DNA from: Frankiaceae bacterium | GTDB lineage: Bacteria; Actinomycetota; Actinomycetes; JADGOV01 | Assembly: GCA_017882785.1 (NCBI GenBank) | Contig: JADGOV010000022.1 | Span: forward strand, 1 to 34,704 | Reading direction: 5' to 3' | Length of the DNA: 34,704 bases | Part shown: positions 25,112 through 32,566 of the stretch, piece by piece | How the letters are laid out: each line of letters starts with the position of its first letter | Position numbering within the stretch: the first letter of the stretch is position 1 | Notes under the pieces: model-generated | What the model was told of the DNA's origin: nothing | The model's input: the letters and a program-made list of their open reading frames with translations, nothing else | Databases searched by the model: none | Made by a program: the position numbers and the translations under genes

Positions 25112-25173
25112 CGCGCCACCGTAGCGCCTGTCGGTGGTGGACGGCGGCCACGTGGGGCGCAGGGTCGGGCTTC

Positions 25174-25200
25174 TACTATGCCGAGGGCGACCCGGCCCTC
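25174..25200 (+). promoter_or_regulatory. Candidate pgi promoter and leader hairpin
   Basis: TACTAT at 25174-25179 is a good -10 hexamer. Just downstream, GAGGGC (25183-25188) and GCCCTC (25195-25200) form a 6-bp hairpin with a 6-base loop at the beginning of a leader of about 50 bases. No -35 consensus is obvious. Confidence 0.35.
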
Positions 25201-25235
25201 GCCCGCCTGCTTGCTTGCTTCGGAGGATGACGCGG

Positions 25236-26888
25236 ATGACCCAGACCCAGCTCGGCTTGCTGCCTGACCTTCCGCAGTGGCGCGCGCTCGCCGAGCACGC
25301 CGCCGAGGTCCGGGACCGCACGCTCCGTGAGTTGTTCGACGCCGAGGCCGGCCGGGCGGAGGCTATGACGGTCGACGCGGACGGGATCGTGGTGGACTAC
25401 TCGAAGAACCGGCTCACCGCCGACACGATCCGGCTGCTTGTCGAGCTCGCCCGGGGGCGTGATCTGGGCGGTCAGATCGAGGCGATGTTCCGCGGCGAGA
25501 AGATCAACACCACCGAGCACCGGGCCGTCCTGCACGTCGCGCTGCGGGCCGCGGCGGATGACGTGATCGAGGTTGACGGCGTTGACGTCGTACCTGAGGT
25601 GCACGCCGTCCTGGCCAAGATGGCCGGTTTCGCGGATCGAGTGCGGTCCGGAGCGTGGACCGGCTTCACGGGCGAGCGGATCCGAACCGTGGTCAACATC
25701 GGTATCGGCGGCTCCGACCTCGGCCCGGCGATGGCGTACGAGGCCCTGCGCGACTATTCCGACCGGGCGCTTGACGTGCGCTTCGTGTCCAACGTCGACG
25801 GCACCGACATCTGGGAGGCCACCAACGACCTCGACCCGGCGAAGACCCTGTTCATCGTCAGCTCGAAGACCTTCACCACCATCGAGACCCTGACCAACGC
25901 GCACACGGCCCGGGACTGGTTGCTCGCCGGGCTGCGGGAACCGCAGGCGATCGCGCGGCACTTCGTCGCGGTGTCGACCAACGCGGAGAAGGTCGCCGAC
26001 TTCGGCATCGACCCGGAGAACATGTTCGGCTTCTGGGACTGGGTCGGCGGCCGGTACTCCTTCGACTCCGCGATCGGGTTGTCGCTGATGGTCGCGATCG
26101 GCCCGGAGGGCTTCACCGAGATGCTGGCCGGCTTCCGGGCCATGGACCGGCACTTCCGGACCGCGCCGTTCGAGCGCAACCTGCCGGTGCTGCTGGGGCT
26201 GATCGGGCTCTGGTATGACGACTTCTTCGGCGCGGAGACGGTGGCCGTGCTGCCTTACGCGCAGTACCTCGCGCGCTTCTCCGCCTACCTGCAGCAGCTG
26301 GACATGGAGAGCAACGGCAAGTCGGTGGACCGGTCGGGTCGACCGGTCCAGGTGCAGACCGGCCCGATCGTGTGGGGGCAGCCGGGTACCAATGGTCAGC
26401 ACGCCTTCTACCAGCTGATCCACCAGGGCACGAAGCTCATCCCCTGCGACGTCCTCGGGATGCTCGCGCCGAACCACGACGTCGGCCGCCACCATGACCT
26501 GCTCATGGCCAACTTCTTCGCCCAGACCGAGGCTCTGGCGTTCGGCAAGACGGCCTCGGAGGTGGCCGCCGAGGGCGTTGAGCCTGAGCTGGTGCCGCAT
26601 CGGACGTTCGCCGGCAACCACCCGACGACGACGATCCTGGCGCCGAAGCTGACGCCGTACGTTCTCGGCCAGCTCGTGGCCCTCTATGAACACAAGGTGT
26701 TCACCCAAGGCGCCATCTGGGACATCAACTCCTTCGACCAGTGGGGCGTCGAGCTGGGCAAGGTGCTCGCCAACCGGATCGTGCCGGAGCTGGAGTCCGA
26801 GGCGGAGCCGGAGCTGAACCACGACGGCTCGACGAACGCCTTGATCCGTCGGTACCGGGCGCAGCGACGGGGAGGGGCGGCGGGGTGA
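25236..26888 (+). CDS. pgi: Glucose-6-phosphate isomerase
   Basis: Interconverts glucose 6-phosphate and fructose 6-phosphate. 550 residues, normal for the family. Sugar-phosphate loop [56 protein letters not shown] with the catalytic glutamate, [16 protein letters not shown], and the C-terminal signature [20 protein letters not shown] site precedes two ATGs (25227 and 25236); the second has the better spacing of nine bases. It is followed by a palindromic repeat and the convergent glycosyltransferase gene. Confidence 0.97.
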   Translation: MTQTQLGLLPDLPQWRALAEHAAEVRDRTLRELFDAEAGRAEAMTVDADGIVVDYSKNRLTADTIRLLVELARGRDLGGQIEAMFRGEKINTTEHRAVLHVALRAAADDVIEVDGVDVVPEVHAVLAKMAGFADRVRSGAWTGFTGERIRTVVNIGIGGSDLGPAMAYEALRDYSDRALDVRFVSNVDGTDIWEATNDLDPAKTLFIVSSKTFTTIETLTNAHTARDWLLAGLREPQAIARHFVAVSTNAEKVADFGIDPENMFGFWDWVGGRYSFDSAIGLSLMVAIGPEGFTEMLAGFRAMDRHFRTAPFERNLPVLLGLIGLWYDDFFGAETVAVLPYAQYLARFSAYLQQLDMESNGKSVDRSGRPVQVQTGPIVWGQPGTNGQHAFYQLIHQGTKLIPCDVLGMLAPNHDVGRHHDLLMANFFAQTEALAFGKTASEVAAEGVEPELVPHRTFAGNHPTTTILAPKLTPYVLGQLVALYEHKVFTQGAIWDINSFDQWGVELGKVLANRIVPELESEAEPELNHDGSTNALIRRYRAQRRGGAAG

Positions 26889-26938
26889 CGGGGCGGCTCT
26901 CGTTCCCGCGGCAGGTGGCCCGAAGCGCCGCAGGCTGC

Positions 26939-27000
26939 GCCGATCATGCTCGTTCGGGCGTTGGGGCTCAGGCTGGAACGTACGTCCGAGCATGATCGGC
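26939..27000. repeat. Intergenic palindromic repeat (element D)
   Basis: Perfect 14-bp arms, GCCGATCATGCTCG (26939-26952) and its complement (26987-27000), lie in the 187-base gap between the convergent pgi and glycosyltransferase gene ends. The loop contains GGAACGTACGTCC, a one-base-short version of the inner palindrome found in elements A and B. The first 26 bases are identical to element C. The rest of the gap shows nothing else. Confidence 0.85.
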
Positions 27001-27075
27001 GAGCTGGCACTCGACTTCTGCCTGGGCGTCAAGGGGTATTCCTGAGCAACGCGAAACGGACGGCCCGGCGGCGGG

Positions 27076-28167
27076 CTACCCAAGGCGGCGGCCCTTCCAC
27101 TGCAGCGTGCCGGCGTTTCGCTGCCGCCAGGACCGGGCGGTAAGACCGCACAGCACGGCGACCGACACCGGGTGGGCGCAGGCATCCGGCCAGATCCGGC
27201 CGCCGGTTCGGCGGGCGGTGATCGCCCGGCCGGCCACGGCGCCTGCGTACCCCACCGCGCCGGCGGGCGAGCCGCGGAGCGCAGCCAAAGGCGGCACGAC
27301 GTAGAGCAGCGCCAGCAGCCCGCCGGCGAGCAGCGCCCCGACCCGGGAGCTGAAGGCCGCATGCAGCGACTTGCTGTAGCCCTCGCGTAGCTCGGCCCAC
27401 CCGTCGTACATCCGGCAGCGGGCCAGGTCCGTCCCGTCGACGACGACCCCCCGGCCGCCGCTGGACGTGACTGCCCGCAGCAGCGCCACGTCGTCGATGA
27501 CCTGCCCACGCACGGCGCTGTGACCGCCGGCCGCGCGGTAGGCGGTTGCGTCGACGCACAGCAGCTGACCGTTGGCGGCGGCCAGGGACGGGCGGGACGA
27601 GCGTTCCGCGACGCGCAGCGGGAGGAACGTCAGCCAGGACCATTGCAGTAGCGGCTGCACGAGACGTTCGGCGGGAGTCGCGGCGATCTGCCGCGGGTAG
27701 GGCGACACGAGCTGCAGACCGGCGTCGCGGAGCAGGGTGACCGAGCGGGCCAGCGCGTCCGGTGCGAGCACGACGTCGGCGTCGAGGAAGACCAGGACGT
27801 CCCCGGTCGCGGCGGCGGCCAGTTGGGCACAGGCCCACGGCTTGCCCAGCCATCCGGTGGGCAGACTCGCGCCGGTCAGCAGCCGCACGCGGTCCCCGGC
27901 GATCCGCCGTACGAGATCGGCGGTGCCGTCGGTGGATCTGTCGTCGAGGATGAGGACCTCGGCCGCGCGCAGACCCTGTTGGTCGAGCACGGCGCTCAGG
28001 CACGGCGCAACCCGGTGGGCCTCGTCGCGCACTGGGAGCAGGATCGAGACGCGCTCGGCGATGGGCGGCGGATCGCTCGGCGGCTTTCGCAGCAGCCGGG
28101 CGTTGAGTGCGGCGTGTGCCGTCAGAGCGCAGGCACCCGCGGCCGCGAGCCGTACCGTGCGGCTCAC
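27076..28167 (-). CDS. Family 2 glycosyltransferase (CruG-like)
   Basis: A 363-residue membrane-associated GT-A enzyme, probably adding a sugar to a hydroxylated carotenoid. One N-terminal hydrophobic segment, then RVSILLPVRDEA, nucleotide-sugar motif DDRSTDGT at 75-82, the acceptor-side GWLGKPWAC near 105-113 typical of CruG/HpnB-like enzymes, metal-binding DAD at 129-131, QVIDDVALL, and hydrophobic segments at the C-terminus. The GTG overlaps the cruF stop by four bases (GTGA), so the two are coupled. In cyanobacteria CruF and CruG act in sequence on myxoxanthophyll; this pairing is why I favour carotenoid glycosylation here. Confidence 0.85.
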   Translation of the reverse strand: MSRTVRLAAAGACALTAHAALNARLLRKPPSDPPPIAERVSILLPVRDEAHRVAPCLSAVLDQQGLRAAEVLILDDRSTDGTADLVRRIAGDRVRLLTGASLPTGWLGKPWACAQLAAAATGDVLVFLDADVVLAPDALARSVTLLRDAGLQLVSPYPRQIAATPAERLVQPLLQWSWLTFLPLRVAERSSRPSLAAANGQLLCVDATAYRAAGGHSAVRGQVIDDVALLRAVTSSGGRGVVVDGTDLARCRMYDGWAELREGYSKSLHAAFSSRVGALLAGGLLALLYVVPPLAALRGSPAGAVGYAGAVAGRAITARRTGGRIWPDACAHPVSVAVLCGLTARSWRQRNAGTLQWKGRRLG

Positions 28168-28940
28168 CGCGACCGCCACAGCGCGACGAGCACGGCGCCC
28201 ATGACGAGCCCGCCCCACAGCGCCACGTTCGGGCGGCCGAAGAAGGTCAGGTTGGCCAGGACCGAGGAGCCGAAGGTCCACAGGTAGAGCCCCAGCGGCA
28301 CCCGGTCGTCGGCGGGGACAGCCGCTGGGACATCGGAAAGCACGGAATTCAGCACGGAATTCAGCACCGCCATCAGCAGCACCGCGACAACCAGCCAGCC
28401 GAGATAGTTGGTCAGCGGCACGGACGGCACCCCCGGCAGGTGCGGCGTCGTATCGGACCACCGCCAGTGGCCGGCGCGCACCATCTGTGGGTCGAGGAAC
28501 AGATCCCAACTCGCCAATGCCACGCCGCCGGCAATCGCCCGGCCGAGCCCGGAGCTGGCGATCCCCCGACCGATCAGCAGCGCCGGGTAGGCCATCATCG
28601 CCCAGGCCAGCGGAATGACGAGGGGCACGTCGAGAAGCCGCGGTCCCAGGCCGCCGTCGTAGGAGTACGCGCCGAACGGGATGCCGGTGTGCGTCCCGAC
28701 GGACTCGGCCAGCAGGCCGGCACCGGCGGCGACGGCGACGAGCGTAGCCGCCCACCGCGCCCCGCGGGTGGCCACGGCGTGCGCGGTGGAGGCGGCACAG
28801 AAGGTGAGTACCGCGGCGATCGTGAGCCGGTCCCGTACCCGGCCGGACACGAGTGGGTACGGCACCTCGAGCAGCACGGTCAGTCCCGCGAGGGCGACAG
28901 CGGCTCCCAGGGTCCCGCGGGTCGGGGCAGCCCTGGTCAC
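28164..28940 (-). CDS. cruF: Carotenoid 1,2-hydratase CruF (DUF422 family)
   Basis: About 258 residues with some seven membrane helices, family PF04240. Conserved segments: ESVGTHTGIPFGAYSYD, LDVPLVIPLAWAMMAYPAL, and ASWDLFLDPQMVRAGHWRW. Cyanobacterial CruF adds water across the 1',2' double bond of an acyclic psi end, creating the tertiary hydroxyl that is later glycosylated. The GTG at 28940 overlaps the crtO stop (GTGA); another GTG at 28949 is possible. It is sandwiched between a ketolase and a glycosyltransferase, as expected for end-group tailoring. Confidence 0.85.
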   Translation of the reverse strand: MTRAAPTRGTLGAAVALAGLTVLLEVPYPLVSGRVRDRLTIAAVLTFCAASTAHAVATRGARWAATLVAVAAGAGLLAESVGTHTGIPFGAYSYDGGLGPRLLDVPLVIPLAWAMMAYPALLIGRGIASSGLGRAIAGGVALASWDLFLDPQMVRAGHWRWSDTTPHLPGVPSVPLTNYLGWLVVAVLLMAVLNSVLNSVLSDVPAAVPADDRVPLGLYLWTFGSSVLANLTFFGRPNVALWGGLVMGAVLVALWRSR

Positions 28941-30499
28941 CGTCGCCACGGACCACGCCGTCTCGATCGCGGTCGCCACCGCGGGCGGTTGGCACAGTCG
29001 GTCAGGAGCACCCGGGCCGCCGAGCGCCCGCTGGCCCCGAAGACGCCACCTCCGGGGTGGGTGGAGGCGCCGGTCAGGTACAGCCCCTGGTAGGGCCCGC
29101 GGTAGGCGGACCATTCGGGCAGCGGACGCCAGCCGAACATCGCGTCCAGACCCATCTCCACGTGCATGACGTTCCCCCGGCGCAGGCCGAGTTCCCGCTC
29201 GAGGTCCGGCGGGGTCTGCACGTGCATCCGCTCCACAGTGGCGGCGAAGCCCGGGGCGACGGCGTCGACCGCCTCCACGAGCTTGGCGCCTTCCCGCTCC
29301 CCGATGTCGGCCCAGCGCTCGCCGTTGGACAGCGCGTACGGGTGCCACTGCCCCCAGAGGCTGATGCTGTGCCGGCCGGGCGGGGCGAGGGTGTCATCGA
29401 AGGCGGAGAAGGTCATGGCCACGACCGCCGGCGCCCGGGGGGGCAGGCCGGCGGAGTAGTCGCCGTACGCCGATCGCAGAGCACTGCGGGACCGCACTAT
29501 CAGTTGCAGGGCGCGGTAGGTCTGCGGGGTCGCGGCCGGGTAGCGGGGCAGGTCGGAGGTGCCGAGGCGTACGACCATCCCGATGCCGTTGCCTATCCGG
29601 ATCCGCCGCTGCGCGTCGGCCAGCAACGCCGCGTCGCCGAGGAGTTCCAGCATGGTCAGGACGTGGCAGCCGGCCAGCACCGTCCGAGCCTGGACCGCCG
29701 CGCCGCCGTCGGTGACCACGCCGGTCACCCGGCCGTTGTCGGAGGTGATCCGCGCCACGCCGTCTCCGGGCCGGAGCCGGCCGCCGTAGGCGGCGAACCG
29801 GTCCGCCAGGGCGCGGGTGAGCATGCCGGAGCCGCCCACCGGATACCCGGGAGGGCGTACGTGCAGCATGGCGATCCAGCCGACGAGGTCCGCGGTGCCG
29901 ACCTCGTGCGCCGGCGGGCCGGCCTGGGCGCCGAACCAGGACAGCGCGGTCTTGAGTCGTTCATCGCTGAAGGAGGCGTCGAGGAGCGCATCCCCCGGCT
30001 GCAGGAACTCCCGGGCGGTCTCCATGCCGGGGCCACCGAGCGGCCAGAGTGCCCGGCCGAGGTGCCGTGGGGTCGGTGGCGCCTGGAACGCGGCGAAGAC
30101 GCGCTCGTTGCGGGTCCGCCACAGCGTGACGAAGGCGCGGTACGCCGCCGCGTCCCGTTCACCGCACATCGCCGCGATGGAGTCGCAGGTGCGGTCCAGA
30201 TCGACCCAGAAGGTCAATGCCTGCTCGCCGAACGGCGCGAAGCCCCACGGGTCGAGGTCCTCATAGGCCAGGCCCACCTCGGCGAGCCGAAGATCCTCGA
30301 TGATGCCGGTGTGCCGCACCATGATGTGCGCGCTGGCGCCGCGATCCACCCGGTAGCCGGGGAAGCGCTCCACCGTGGACACCGCACCGCCGACCACGGT
30401 GTCCCGCTCCACGATCTCGACGTCCAAGCCTTCCCTGGCCAGGTAACAGGCCGCCACCAGGGAGTTGTGCCCGGCGCCGATCACCACTACGTCGCGCAC
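28937..30499 (-). CDS. crtO: CrtO-type carotenoid 4-ketolase
   Basis: A 520-residue CrtI-superfamily FAD enzyme. N-terminal VVVIGAGHNSLVAACYLAREG, then GASAHIMVRHTGIIEDL and EDLDPWGFAPFG, and C-terminal LTGASTHPGGGVFGASG, all as in CrtO ketolases of Rhodococcus and cyanobacteria, which oxidise C-4 of a beta-ring. Some residues of the ending (after NRP) are Arg-rich and may be dispensable. GTG at 30499 is seven bases after TAGGCT with no ribosome site, so probably leaderless. The superfamily is broad; a different oxidising role on prenyl lipids cannot be excluded. Confidence 0.8.
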   Translation of the reverse strand: MRDVVVIGAGHNSLVAACYLAREGLDVEIVERDTVVGGAVSTVERFPGYRVDRGASAHIMVRHTGIIEDLRLAEVGLAYEDLDPWGFAPFGEQALTFWVDLDRTCDSIAAMCGERDAAAYRAFVTLWRTRNERVFAAFQAPPTPRHLGRALWPLGGPGMETAREFLQPGDALLDASFSDERLKTALSWFGAQAGPPAHEVGTADLVGWIAMLHVRPPGYPVGGSGMLTRALADRFAAYGGRLRPGDGVARITSDNGRVTGVVTDGGAAVQARTVLAGCHVLTMLELLGDAALLADAQRRIRIGNGIGMVVRLGTSDLPRYPAATPQTYRALQLIVRSRSALRSAYGDYSAGLPPRAPAVVAMTFSAFDDTLAPPGRHSISLWGQWHPYALSNGERWADIGEREGAKLVEAVDAVAPGFAATVERMHVQTPPDLERELGLRRGNVMHVEMGLDAMFGWRPLPEWSAYRGPYQGLYLTGASTHPGGGVFGASGRSAARVLLTDCANRPRWRPRSRRRGPWRR

Positions 30500-30500
30500 A

Positions 30501-30522
30501 TCAGGCAGCCTAGGCCGCCTGA
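30501..30522. promoter_or_regulatory. Palindrome over the crtO -10 region
   Basis: A 22-base inverted repeat starting TCAGGCAGCCTAGG, with 10 of 11 pairs matching. It ends one base before the crtO start and contains the candidate -10 TAGGCT (30512-30507). It could be an operator repressing crtO-cruF-glycosyltransferase, or a small hairpin ending the upstream TIM-barrel transcript. Confidence 0.5.
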
Positions 30523-30552
30523 TCGTAGATCGAGATCATCCCGTGTCGGCCG

Positions 30553-31602
30553 TCAGCAGGTCGCCGACTCCGTCGCGCCTCTGATCAGCAGACTGTTCTG
30601 CACCAGGACAGCCAGCCAGTAGTTCATCCGCTCGGCGTTGGCCCGGTCCGACCAGTGGGCGAAGAGCTCCTCCGCGTCGCCGAGTGGCAGCCGGCCCTCC
30701 GCCTGGTGGATCTCCAGCGTGAGGGAGGAAAGGCCGCCGCCGTTGGGGTAGGTTGCCTCGTCCACGATGTGGGCGAGGCCGGTCGGGCCGTAGAGGCTGG
30801 GCAGCGACCAGCGGCCGTGGTCGCAGAACGGGATGGCGACCTCGGTGAGGAAGCTGAAGTGGTCGGACAGGCCCGGGATCAGCGGGTGGCCGTCATGCAG
30901 GTGGAAGTGCACCGGCTTGCCGATCCGTCGGAGCGAGCGGGTCAGCTCCAGCACCGTCGGTAACGCCGTCGCCACGGCGTCCCGGACGTCGTCGACGAGC
31001 TCGGGCAGGCGGGGGTCACGCGGGGTGAGTGCCGCGAGGTCGAGATCCGGGTGGACGCGGGCGAAGTGCCGCCGGGCCTGCCGGATGCCGACGTGTCCGA
31101 CGTCGATGCACATGCTGACGTGCTCGGTGTCGCGCACCCGTTCTGCAAGCTCGACGAACCGCTCCGGCTCGACGCCGGCGGCGTACTCGAGGAACAGGTA
31201 GGGGGTAGCGGCCGCCCCCCGGCCGATCGCGTCGAGCTCGCGGAGGGCGACGACCAGTTCATCCCCGCGGGAGGCCATCGCGGTCTTGTCGTGGAAGACC
31301 AGACCCCAGACCCGGCCGGCGAAGCGGCGGGCGAACTCCGCGACCCGTTCGCGACTGTGTCCGTCGAGCACATTGACGTTGCGGTCCAGGTGGACGACCG
31401 GGGCGTCGCGGTGGGAGGGCACGAGGCCGAGGACGTGCTCGAGCTCGCTCGGGCTGCCGGCATAGACCTCTGCGGCCAGGCCGGCCTGCCGGAACCGGAG
31501 CTCGGCGAGCCGCAGCAGGGTGTCGTCTCCGCTGACCCGCCGTTGGAAGAGGGCACGCACCGGCGGATCGTCCAGACCAGGGTCGGGGGTTACAACTGTC
31601 AC
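30553..31602 (-). CDS. Xylose-isomerase-like TIM-barrel protein
   Basis: A 349-residue protein I do not recognise by name. It has the layout of sugar-phosphate isomerase/epimerase TIM barrels with a metal site: E139 (LFLEYA), D167 and H170 (CIDVGH), an H-rich strand at 232-239 (HFHLHDGH), and E297 (TLEIHQ). These suit a divalent-metal isomerase, epimerase or hydrolase on a sugar-like compound. No signal peptide, so cytoplasmic. GTG at 31602 with TAGCGT six bases upstream suggests a leaderless start even though it also follows the propeller gene by only 36 bases. Function unknown. Confidence 0.75.
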   Translation of the reverse strand: MTVVTPDPGLDDPPVRALFQRRVSGDDTLLRLAELRFRQAGLAAEVYAGSPSELEHVLGLVPSHRDAPVVHLDRNVNVLDGHSRERVAEFARRFAGRVWGLVFHDKTAMASRGDELVVALRELDAIGRGAAATPYLFLEYAAGVEPERFVELAERVRDTEHVSMCIDVGHVGIRQARRHFARVHPDLDLAALTPRDPRLPELVDDVRDAVATALPTVLELTRSLRRIGKPVHFHLHDGHPLIPGLSDHFSFLTEVAIPFCDHGRWSLPSLYGPTGLAHIVDEATYPNGGGLSSLTLEIHQAEGRLPLGDAEELFAHWSDRANAERMNYWLAVLVQNSLLIRGATESATC

Positions 31603-31638
31603 CGGCCGACGCTACCAACTGGCGCTGACCGGCGCCGG

Positions 31639-32535
31639 TCACGACCTCGGAACGTCGGTCGAGGGGAGGGCGAAGACATGGATCGACTGGTCCGACGCAC
31701 CGCACCGCTTCGCGTGCTCACCCGGCTTGGCCTTGTCGGAGACCACGACGATCTCATCGGTCGGGAGCCAGGAAACCCCTTCGACGGTGCAGTAGCGCAG
31801 CTTTCCGTCCTCGTCGCGGGGGAACAGGTAGACCTCGCCGTCGTCGAGCACGTCCCAGCCCCCGGCGGCGAGGCGGCCGACCCACAGGGCCGAGGATTCC
31901 TGGGAGACGACGGCGATCCGGTCCCGGACGACGGCCAGACTGCTGTAGTCCTCGAACCAGAGCGAACTCGGAAGCCGGATCGTGTCCACCCGTTCCCACC
32001 GCGGCGCGCCGCGGGTGAAGACCTGGATCCGGCCACCGCCGGGACGCCGCCCGTCCGCTCCGCCCCTGCACCGGTTCCCCTCGCACAGGCCGAGAAGGTA
32101 GCTGGAGCCGTCCCGATGCACGCAGGTCAGACCCTCCAGGCCCTTGTTCGGCCGGTCGAGGGGAAAGTCGAGCAGCTCGGCGGAGATGAAGCCGAAGTCC
32201 ACGTCGTACTCAAAAACCTTCGCCCGGTACTCGCCGGGCCCGCAGCGCACCGCCTCGATGAGCACGAAGAACCGCCGCGCGTTCCGGTCGTAGGCGATGT
32301 CCTCGCTGCCGGTCTGGCCGGACGCCACCTGGATCAGCCGGTTCTCGTCGGCACCGGTGGACAGTTCCGGGTTGATCCAGGCGATGTGTGGGATGTTGTC
32401 GAAGATGACGTAGAACCCGTCGTCAGCGGCCAGCACGCCGCTCGCCTCATACCTGCTCCCCACCTTTTCTCCCAGCAGGGTGGCGATCTTCGCCTCGCGG
32501 CGCAACGCGAGCTGGGGGAGCCGTCGGTGGGACAC
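31639..32535 (-). CDS. Beta-propeller-like protein of unknown function
   Basis: 298 residues, no signal peptide or membrane helix. Repeated blades can be seen as strand pairs with aromatic and Asp turns: YEASGVLAADDGFYVIFDN, TGSEDIAYDRNARRFFVLIE, NKGLEGLTCVHRDGSSYLLG, WFEDYSSLAVVRDRIAVVSQ, and CTVEGVSWLPTDEIVVVSD. The alternating G/E-x-L-x-(hydrophobic) blades resemble SdiA-regulated/phytase-like propellers, with several acidic turn residues that could bind metal or phosphate. GTG start at 32535 after a strong AGGAGAGG site. It lies 31 bases after the CotH gene, suggesting a joint job with that kinase. Confidence 0.7.
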   Translation of the reverse strand: MSHRRLPQLALRREAKIATLLGEKVGSRYEASGVLAADDGFYVIFDNIPHIAWINPELSTGADENRLIQVASGQTGSEDIAYDRNARRFFVLIEAVRCGPGEYRAKVFEYDVDFGFISAELLDFPLDRPNKGLEGLTCVHRDGSSYLLGLCEGNRCRGGADGRRPGGGRIQVFTRGAPRWERVDTIRLPSSLWFEDYSSLAVVRDRIAVVSQESSALWVGRLAAGGWDVLDDGEVYLFPRDEDGKLRYCTVEGVSWLPTDEIVVVSDKAKPGEHAKRCGASDQSIHVFALPSTDVPRS

Positions 32536-32566
32536 GTGAACCTCTCCTGTTGGGCCGGTGCGGGGG

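Noticed and set aside
25176-27509. 777-codon open frame on the minus strand antisense to pgi
   Set aside because: It covers pgi on the opposite strand plus the repeat gap and part of the glycosyltransferase in the wrong frame; no protein-family motif is present.
28168-28995. N-terminal extension of the glycosyltransferase frame upstream of 28167
   Set aside because: The extension is Arg/Gly-rich and overlaps cruF in another frame; the GTGA overlap gives a natural start at 28167.
28853-30622. 589-codon plus-strand frame opposite crtO
   Set aside because: Shadow of the crtO reading frame; composition and lack of motifs argue against coding.
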